Positions 55,480-64,000 of a stretch of DNA of 64,000 nt are shown here, in pieces. Position 1 is the stretch's first letter, and the number at the start of each line of letters is the position of its first letter. Below the pieces are notes generated by a model. It saw only the letters and a list, made by a program, of their open reading frames with translations, was not told where the DNA came from and made no database searches. The stretch lies in assembly GCA_964030475.1 (NCBI GenBank), contig CAXIPT010000009.1, forward strand, positions 3,338,223-3,402,222. Direction: 5' to 3'. Source of the DNA: Tethya wilhelma (Eukaryota; Porifera; Demospongiae; Tethyida; Tethyidae). Made by a program: the position numbers and the translations under genes.

Positions 55480-55620
55480 CATGTGCTAGTTGTGGATATA
55501 CAAATGGCTGCTATTCTACAGGGACTAGATGTGGATCATGTTATTGTGATTATATTTGTCACTCATATGGTGACTGCTGTTCAGATATCTTGGCCATAGG
55601 GTGTTATGGGCCCAATAGTG
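55480..55620 (+). CDS. isolated somatomedin-B-like exon
   Basis: 141-nt exon bounded by CCTACTGCAG and GTATGT, phase 1 at both ends. It encodes ACASCGYTNGC, TRCGSCYCDYIC and HSYGDCCSDILAIGC. The pattern C-x2-C, C-x-C, C-x6-DCC-xD with about eight cysteines in 45 residues is that of somatomedin B domains, which are small disulfide knots in extracellular proteins. No neighbouring exon with matching phase could be supported, so it is a piece of an unresolved extracellular gene or an orphan shuffled exon. Confidence 0.65.
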
Positions 55621-56908
55621 GTATGTGTATACTAATATAATTATACTTTTGTTTAATATATTATGTTGAACTTAGTTGTGGAATTATTATAGTGATTAAT
55701 ACATACAGAGAGCTGAATGTCACAACCACCTAGTTCACTTCATGTTATATAATTTGCTTCAGCATCTCCATGCCAGTTAACTATAACTGCGTAAAAACTT
55801 TTCTTTGCTGATTGGCCAAACTGAAGCAAGCCCACTCTAGTGGGAATTTTGTCGGTTTGTCTGTTTGTTGTTTATTCATCTAATTACTTGCATGTCCATT
55901 ACATAGTAAGAAAACATACCCGGGATTAGAAAGCCGAAGCGAGATAGCATGTGTAATGTATGTTTACTGTACTAAAGCCTAAAAAATCTCTGTCTCAACA
56001 CACTAGAGCCAATCTGTGCCCTATTAACTCAAGCCTAATACAAACTACATGCCCTTCTAAACATTTTGAATGAATATACTGATTAGAGAAAGATCTGTGG
56101 GTCAAACATGAGCAGATTGTATTGTACTGTTTTGATATAGCTGTACACACACAGAAGTAAAACTTCTCAAGGGTTTGCAATAATAAACGATCGCAAACAT
56201 GCATTTTAGTGGCTATTTATGACTTATTCTTATCTTTTGGGGTCATCTTGTAGCTGCTGTTTGTTGGTTTTTGACATCTCTACAAAAAGCTAAGCTGCAA
56301 AATTAATCGACAATGCCAATGTTTTCACAAAAATGTGTCATGCGACCTCCATACCATAGTCCAATGCTAACAGCTCATATTCATAATACGTTCTTTTAAC
56401 TACTAAAATAGTACCTAATCTATCCACGAAGCAACTGTCTACAAGAACAAATACATTGCTTCTATGGCGGCTGTCAAACTGGCTGAAAATAATATGGTGC
56501 TTACATCCAGTTTTTCTTCTTTTTTTTGGACATGTACAGGGAGTGAGTGGTTATTGTTTCCTATTCAGTGCCCAAGTTGGTTTGACACTATCCCGTATAG
56601 ACATGCCACAATATGTACATACCTCACATAATTATGCATGTTAGTCTTACGATTTACAAAGTACAAAACTTGTTTACTAAACAAGTACCATTTACACCAG
56701 TTCAAATAGGCAAGGTACAGAAAACACAACAGACACAGGGAATACGATAGAGGTGCTGTATACAATATAAAGAGGATTAGACAGGATTATATACTTACTG
56801 TACATTGTGAACTATATATATATATATTTATTATATACAATAATGTTTATAGATGGATACTTCTTACATGTGCCTGTGCATCTACCAATTTTTTGACATC
56901 AAAATTTC
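55621..56908. other. intergenic DNA, no supported gene
   Basis: AT-rich sequence downstream of the somatomedin-B-like exon. No exon, tRNA or clear repeat family is recognised apart from a short TA tract near 56815. Confidence 0.45.
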
Positions 56909-57566
56909 TGCCCATTCCTACACTACTTATTTTTTTGAAATTTTTACTACTTGTTCATTCACTTTTTTCAACACTACAGTGTGGAAAATATTAGAGACTG
57001 GTTAGTCTTTACAAAAAGCTTGAGTAGCAGCACTACTAGTGGAGAAGGCTAATGCGCATGCGCATAATGATAATGCCACGTGGATACCTAGACCTTTGAA
57101 CTCTACAAGAAGATGGCTACATTGAAGTACATGAATTTATACTCTCAGTTTCAAAGCTTTCTAGTTTTTGTTTAGGCTTATTTGTGATGAAAACGAGTAT
57201 CAAGGAATGTAGTACCTATGAGAACTTACTTTGTGCTGTCAAAGTTGGCTCAACACATTCTGGTTCTCTGGAAATGCTTTTCAAGTAACTTGAGTCAGTT
57301 AGGAAGTACGTACGTAAGTACGTACGTAAGTAAGTTAGAAGAACAAAAATGGCACTATGGTGGCTTCCCCCTAGCGCTCTCTACGAGTGCTGAGGAAACT
57401 TTTTGCGAGTTTCAAGACTTGTAAGCAGTTGGTAATCTGTTAGTGAGAGCCTCTGAGCAACTCTGAAAGTTTGATTTTGTTTGACTAGATTTTTATGGTG
57501 ACCAACATTTTGTATTGTGTCTATGGGACAGTCGACCCATTCCTACTATACGTACTACCGTACGTA
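56909..57566 (-). mobile_element. composite fold-back repeat, copy 4 (reversed, truncated)
   Basis: Carries only one arm of the hairpin module (CCCATTCCTACACTACTTAT), then the standard body and the TACGTACTACCGTACGTA end. It lies about 370 bp upstream of the gene C start codon. Confidence 0.75.
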
Positions 57567-57931
57567 TGATATACCCATGATCCAGATAATTAGATTCATT
57601 GCCTGGTTTACTTTTATGCATGCATGCACACAAACATTCACCTGCTGGGGATTATATAAGGCCCATTTTGTGATTGACTGCACTACCTATCACGTAGGTG
57701 AATCAGTTTACATTGCAGCCAAAGAAGTGGAATCGGCAAGTTAGCGCCATAATATTATTTTTGTCCTATTCATTATAGGATCAAGATAGTATTGGAATAG
57801 CATTTCATTGCTAACAGTTACTATGTAGTATATAATACTAGCATATTCAATATTAAATTGCTCTTGTTGTTTAGGGTTAAAACAATTGGCTATAATAGTT
57901 TATAGACTGCTCAATCACTATTGACAAAGAG
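57567..57931 (+). promoter_or_regulatory. presumed 5' flank of gene C
   Basis: About 365 bp between the composite repeat and the gene C start codon. It contains TATATAAGG at about 57653, a possible TATA element but rather far upstream. The last bases (GACAAAGAG) precede ATG 57932. Confidence 0.3.
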
Positions 57932-60900
57932 ATGGTCGGGGCTTATACTAGCAAGTTTTGGATACTTGCTGTGATTGCCCTCCAAGTTTGTCAATTTACA
58001 ACATCCACACACTTCAGAGGTGGGATAATCCAGTGGAGGCCAGTCAATCCAGCAAGCCCCTTTGATGGAAGGGTACGTAAGCTTAATCAGTATATTGAAA
58101 AGCCCCGAGGAAGAGTATACGGCTGTATCACCCTGTGCATCTAAGTAACATTATCTGGGATTTATGTACCCAACAGGAGTTGAACAAAGATGAATGTGAT
58201 AATTATAATAAAGTGGTGTATACCATATGTATGGTAAATAAATATGTATGGTAGAAACGGGCCGGATGTCCCATAGACACAATACAAATTTAAGTTTATG
58301 ATCATAAAAATGTATACGCCTGGCTTTCTCAAGCGGATTAATTTACTATTATTCATGTGAGGCTTAAACTCATAGTAAAATTTAACATCCTGCGTACTAA
58401 CTGACGTCCTTGAACACTCTCATGCTCTAGTGTAGTTCCCTCGAAAAAAAAGAACAACTTAGTTTGTGTTCATTAACCCTTCTTTGACATAGTGAGATTT
58501 CATTTCATTTGTAGTATCTCATTTTTTGCTTGCAAAAAGATACAGAAAGACCATCATCATTTATGGTGTTCTTAGCACTAGCATCAAGAGGAATCTTGGC
58601 TACTCTTAATACTCTAGTGGCTGCATGACTAGTCTCTGATGAATTATCTACTCAGCCAATAAACTTGTGTAGCATACTGTAACAGATATAGTGCTGCAAA
58701 AAGTGCCAATTAAATTAAAATACTTCTTTTTTCATTATTTTGGCAGTGCAACCGATTTATTTTTGTGAAATTTTTGCTACTAGTATTTTTAGTAATACTG
58801 TTATGAATCAGTGGTTCATGTTACAATTATTATTGTGACTGCATCCATATAGATTGAAATTACTCACCGTATCGGATGGAGGAGAACTTGGAGTTCTCTA
58901 ACTAATTGCAATTTAGCTGATATCGGAACCACTCGATTGTTTGGATTTGATGCTCTGTCCTGTACTAGTGGATGTAGTGGAACTCTTGGAGATCTGACGT
59001 TCTACTGTACTGACTTTAGTACTAGTGAAGACTGGCTGGTTGGAGAGAGGACTTACACTGTTAACATAGGAGCATCAGTATCTTCCTTTGAAGCAGTGTA
59101 TGCTTTATCTGTCAGTATAAGACTCGAAGACTGTTTTCTTAATCTATTGAGCAACTGTAACAAAAATATAGTTACATAACAGACACAATAAAGGATACCT
59201 TATACTAGATACTTGTGTATGTGTAGGTATGCTTCATGCTGCTGGATATCTGCAGTTGGTGATCCTTCATGGGAAGTTAGAGTAAGCGGAAGTCTTTTGC
59301 CGAGATCAGACAACAACGGGATCAATTCCTCACCAGTTACCACCACCACACCGATAGTCCGACTCAAAGAAGGTTGCATGCACACCATCAGGATTCCTGT
59401 GCAGGATGCTGATCAAGATGATATACGATGTCGATGGGCAGTGGGAAACGAATGTGGTGGTGCTTGCAATGGACTTCCTGGTGCAGTTATTGATCAAGTA
59501 AATTATCATAATTAAATATTATACACGATAAATTCATGATGATAATGTCTCTCATCTTTTAATATAATAGAATGACTGCAGCATAACTTGGACTGCACCT
59601 GTGTCAGGCGTAGCATGGTACCCTGTTGCTGTTCAAATTGAAGACTTCATATCACCCTCAAGTAGTATTGCCATGAGCAGTGTTCCACTTCAATTTCTTG
59701 TCAATGTCTTCTCTAATAGCCTCACATGCCCAGAGGCTATACTGGTCAGTCCGTCTTTGCTCCCAGGTGAAACACCACCAGATGGTTCCTGTATTCCTGT
59801 TCCTTTTGGCACAACTTACAGTGCTTCTATTGTAGCGTACTCTGGTGGCTCCAGTGTTAGGTACATTATCAACATATCTCCATGTATATGCATAGTCGTT
59901 GATATTTGTAATGTTTGATAATGTATACTTATTATACACTACTCTGTACGGCACACTTGCAGCATTACAAGCTTTGTCACATCTTCACCATTTGGACTCA
60001 CAACTTCAAGTGTTGTTCAGAGTCCATTTAACTCTAGTGTGTACTACACTAATGTCACATGGACACCAACTACTACTAGCCAATATGGTTTGCATCAGTT
60101 TTGTTTCAGAGCCAGGAACAGCGACGAGTAAGTACAAAAATTGAACTATGATTAGACAAAAGATTTTAATTATATTATTATCGTATAGACTTGAATCAAG
60201 TCAGTCATGCATCACATTACTAGGTGGAGGTAAGTTATAAATACTTTAATAGTAGCAGGAAAATTATTCTGTGGACCTTGTTTTATATATTTTTATATCT
60301 GCTTTCATATTGTCCTTTCTGCCATATCAGCATTACAGACAAGGCATGCAATAAACTCCACCTAGGAAAAAACTTTCTCCCTTGTCCTTGTAATATGAAA
60401 GCACTTTAATAACCCATGATAATGTAAGTAATACATATTTGTTTACATCCCAGTATCCGGGCCAGTGGCACAATCCAGTTCAGTAACACCTATAGGCAGG
60501 TTCACACCTTCGTCTTCTACCACATGGAGTGTTACATTTGACCAAGCTGTAAGTCAAGTTTGTGACTAATAACAACTATTGTGGCCCCATACATTTAATT
60601 ATTAATCATACATGCACACAAAAAAGATATCTCGTCCCAGCTCAAGCAGATACATCAGATTCTATGAAGCAACTACTGGATGGAATGTGTACAACTTTAA
60701 TGTTCGTTCATCAGCAGCCACATACCCAGCAACAACAGGGAGTGGAGGACAGACACTAACATTCAGATTTAGCTACCCCTTCACTGCTGGGCTTTCATAC
60801 TATATCTTACTCGATTATGGTATTGCCACACTCAGTACAAAAGTTTACTTTAGTTATACATTATTATTATTTTAGGTATATACCGCGATCGATATTACTC

Positions 60901-63900
60901 ATGTTGTATATATAATTTTCTTATAGGTATTGCTGTCGGGACGGAATTTTGCAATCAAGAGTCACTTGCTGTTACAAGTAAAACATTTTGGACCTTCACA
61001 TCAGGTTAGTTTCTTTCATTGTGCATGGTTTGAGTGGATTTCAAAATCTGTCTCATGATGTTTTACTCCTAAAGTTGTATAATAGTGTAATAGCCAGAAG
61101 TATTGACAGGGATTTTAATTTGACCATTAGCATCCTAATTGTCAAATTTAAATTTATTTTTCACAATCTATGAATGAAACTGTCAACATTTCTGGCTATG
61201 TGGTATTGATTTTGAGAATCAGTTTCAATTTCTTATACAATAGGCTGTCCAGTGGGATATGTACAAAGTGGAAGTTCTTGTTATGGTAAGGAGGAAGGAG
61301 TAACTATGTGATGATAATATTATCATGTTTTACTTTTTAACAGATATCAATGAGTGTATCGCAGGCACATACACATGCCCCACTAATGCTGAATGCAATA
61401 ATACTATTGGCAGTTACACCTGTCAATGTATAGCAGGCTTTGAAGCTAGTGGAAACAACTGCATTGGTAAAGATTGCTATGCATGAGATTCAGAAGTAGC
61501 TTGACCTAGCCTGTTCAGTGTGGTAGTTGTCATTTTCCTTTCCAGATATCAATGAGTGTGTCCGTGGAACTCATCAATGTCATGTTGCTGCTACCTGTGC
61601 CAATACCGTAGGCAGTTACACTTGTACATGTCCCACAGGATCATTAGGCAATGGAAGAACTTGCATAGGTCCATTATAACGCATGTTGAACTAATAATTG
61701 ATCATGCATGAATTCCTAACTGATTGAAGATATGCAATGTCATGCATGTACTATGTTTAATGTTTCATATAATATAATTATTATGGTGATTTTTTTGTTG
61801 TTCTACTCGATACAGATTTGTGTGATGAGTGCACTGGAGTACCCTCAGGATGTGGTGTTCACAACTGCAATGCCACTACCTCTGATTGCACTAATACTAT
61901 CGGTAGTTTCCAGTGTACATGTCGATTTGGTCTTGCCTCAGATGGAGTCTCTTGTGCTCGTAAGTTTCACTGTAAACATTTCTATAGTTTATAGTTCCCT
62001 TTGTGGTACAATGTATAGTTGGAAATATTGACAGTCCAAAAATTTGATGGTTTGCTCAAAATATTGGTTTGACAACCTGGACTTTAACCATCAAATTGTC
62101 AAATTAAAATCCCTGTCAATATTTCCGGTTATATATCTCGACTTCAATACATCATTGTACATGCATCCATCTATATAGCTCCCCCCAGTCCAGACCCACC
62201 CACTTCTGTGCAAGTGTCATCTACTGGTACCACAACCATCACCATTACATGGGTAGCACCTCCGGTCTCAGTGGGCAATACTATCTCAGTCTATGTCCTT
62301 GTGTTGACTGAGAGTGGAAGTGGTGTTACTATCACCCAGTCTGTGATGGGAACATCATACACCTTTAGTGGGTTACAAGAGTACAGGACTTATACTTGTG
62401 TCATCACTGCAGTGAGTATCTATGGTCCTAGTTCAGTTGCCACGACACCACTGACAATAACAACACAGCAAGCAGGTAAGGCAGCTGCCATTTACAATGA
62501 GTAGGTGATATGCACTAGTAATGAAATTAGTGTCATGATTAGAAAAAAAAGTCGATCAAATTCTTTGTATTGTGTTTCATTCTTTCCCCAGCTCCCAGTG
62601 CTCCTCCTGAGAACTTTGTGGCTCAACCCAGCTCTTCTCGTTCCGCCAACTTTCACTGGAACCCTCCTCCAGTTGATGAAATAAATGGAGTCATCATCCA
62701 ATATGTCATTAATGTCACAGTGGTTGGGACCGGGGTTACCTTCCAGCTTACCTCCACCACCAACTCTCTCAGTGTGAACTCTCTCTCTCCCTATACCACG
62801 TACTTGTGTAGAATTGCTGCTGTCACATCTGTTGGAATTGGTCCCTTCAGCACCCAGTTCACGCTAATCACACCACAAGATGGTAAAATTTATTCCATGC
62901 CTTAAAATTGTTTGTTTATTTATATATTCTGTCAATTGCACTGTAATAATATTATTATGCTCTATAGACACAGATATTAGAATTATCTATTTGTTTGTTT
63001 CTCTTCCCAGCTCCAACTGAGCCTCCTCAGAATGTTGTCCTCACTCCTGTCAGTTCTACCTCCATCAGCCTGGCCTGGTCCCCACCACCAGCGACTGACA
63101 TCAATGGTGTCATCACTGAATACCGTATCAACATCACCGAGGTGATCACTGGGAGAGTCATCTCCCTCACATCTACAACCACCTCTATTGTAGCCCAAGG
63201 ACTCCATCCCTACTATACATATGAGTGTATTGTCAGTGCTTACACAGTCGATATTGGGCCGTACACACAAGTATTTCAGATCACCACACCAGAAGATGGT
63301 AAGTAGAGGAGGAAAGTCGCAATGGAATTATGTAACCCAGTCTATTATTATCTGTTTCGTGCAGTGCCGAGTGGAAGTCCTCTTAGCTTTGGTGGATCAG
63401 CCAGCACCTCTCGTTCAGCCACCATCTCTTGGAATCCACCTCAAGCTGATCTTCAAAATGGAATCATCATCAGCTATGTCATCAATGTTATGGTCCAGGA
63501 GACTGGTCTTTCTTTCCAGCTCACCTCCAACACCACCTCACTGACCGTCAGTAGCCTCTCACCATACAGGAACTACATCTGTATCATTGCTGCAGTCACC
63601 TCTGTTGGCATAGGACCATTTAGTGGGCAGTTCATCCTTACTACACCATCAGATGGTATGTATGAGATTATGAGTTTGTATTGTTTACAAGCAAGCCAGT
63701 TGTATAAGAGAAGATAGCAGCAGAGAAGCAGATAAGAGAGCAGCCAGTTGTATAAGAGAATAATCTCACTTATACAACAGCCCCCTTACAGAATAATATT
63801 TTTGCTTGATTTATAAATACAAACAGTGAAAGCAATAGCTTTATTTGTCATCTTGTAAATTCAATAAAGAGTTTAAATTGCACATAGAAGTTTTTCTGAC

Positions 63901-64000
63901 TGTTATGCTATTATTTTGTATGTATAGTTCCAACTGGAGCTCCACAGTCACCTACAGCTGTGGCTCTAAACTCAAGAGCCATAGAATGCAGCTGGAGCCC
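57932..64000 (+). CDS. gene C: paralogue of gene B (5' half, runs off the window)
   Basis: Exon for exon the same as gene B. N-terminal region: 57932-58072, 58853-59097, 59227-59497, 59571-59860, 59963-60127, 60189-60229, 60454-60548, 60627-60819, 60927-61004 and 61244-61285. EGF: 61344-61466, 61546-61668 and 61816-61959. FN3: 62179-62475, 62592-62882, 63011-63298, 63365-63655 and 63928 onward (cut at the edge). It starts MVGAYTSKFWILAVIALQVC, a signal peptide, then THFRGGIIQWRPVN. The few exon length differences are whole codons (for example 59963-60127 has one more codon than 9129-9290). All splice phases match gene B, which argues that both genes are functional. The FN3 modules keep W-x-P-P and Y-x-C. 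Confidence 0.9.
58249..58790 (+). mobile_element. diverged composite repeat fragment in intron 1 of gene C
   Basis: GTAGAAACGGGCCGGATGTC followed by CCATAGACACAATAC is the head of the composite repeat, with changes. TTTTTGTGAAATTTTTGCTACT near 58758 matches the hairpin-module end. The fragment is older than copies 1-4 and explains the long first intron. Confidence 0.5.

Overview
The window looks like genomic DNA from an early-branching animal, most likely a haplosclerid demosponge such as Amphimedon. That is an inference from gene style, not a database match: short GT-AG introns (about 70-500 bp), AT-rich intergenic DNA, large receptors built from single-exon EGF and fibronectin type III (FN3) modules, a right-handed beta-helix gene, tRNA-derived SINEs and many fold-back elements. 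It is a draft assembly, with one 93-base N run and single-N joins at 15396, 21207, 22852, 26169, 33579, 37938 and 40733.

Three head-to-tail, plus-strand paralogues of one adhesion-receptor family fill most of the window. Gene A (571-1428) is only a 3' end: transmembrane segment and a tyrosine-rich cytoplasmic tail. Gene B (7573-48794) is the near-complete member: signal peptide, about 370-residue Cys-containing 'HFRGG' ectodomain over ten exons, three EGF modules, more than 50 FN3 modules nearly all carried on phase 1-1 exons, a transmembrane helix and an acidic tail. Gene C (57932 to the edge) repeats the 5' half of gene B exon for exon and stops in its fifth FN3 module. The FN3 array of gene B has a higher-order repeat, and part of it (15397-21206) is inverted; a 1,040-bp repeat bounded by two single-N joins suggests this is a flipped contig, so the true FN3 number is not readable here.

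Between genes A and B, on the minus strand (2358-3721), lies a small gene I do not recognise. One signal-peptide exon is followed by a tandem array of near-identical mini-exons, each a phase 1-1 exon of 57-69 nt encoding a 19-23 residue unit related to AKLYNKLAKVAQLPLTANE, then a terminal exon ending GNLG. Several units are decaying. This is the best candidate for something undescribed: a secreted repetitive peptide or prohormone-like precursor.

Other content: a truncated minus-strand beta-helix secreted protein (37939-39285) inside the FN3 array; an isolated somatomedin-B-like exon (55480-55620); five copies of a composite fold-back repeat, four of them flanking or lying between the paralogues or next to an inverted segment; a nested fold-back element (49427-49930); several tRNA-derived SINEs; a hAT-like MITE with an 8-bp target duplication; long dinucleotide tracts; and a 21-bp minisatellite expanded inside an FN3 coding exon. 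Long stretches at 1-570, 1429-2357, 3722-4969, 6446-7572, 48795-49210 and 50657-54820 hold no gene I can support.
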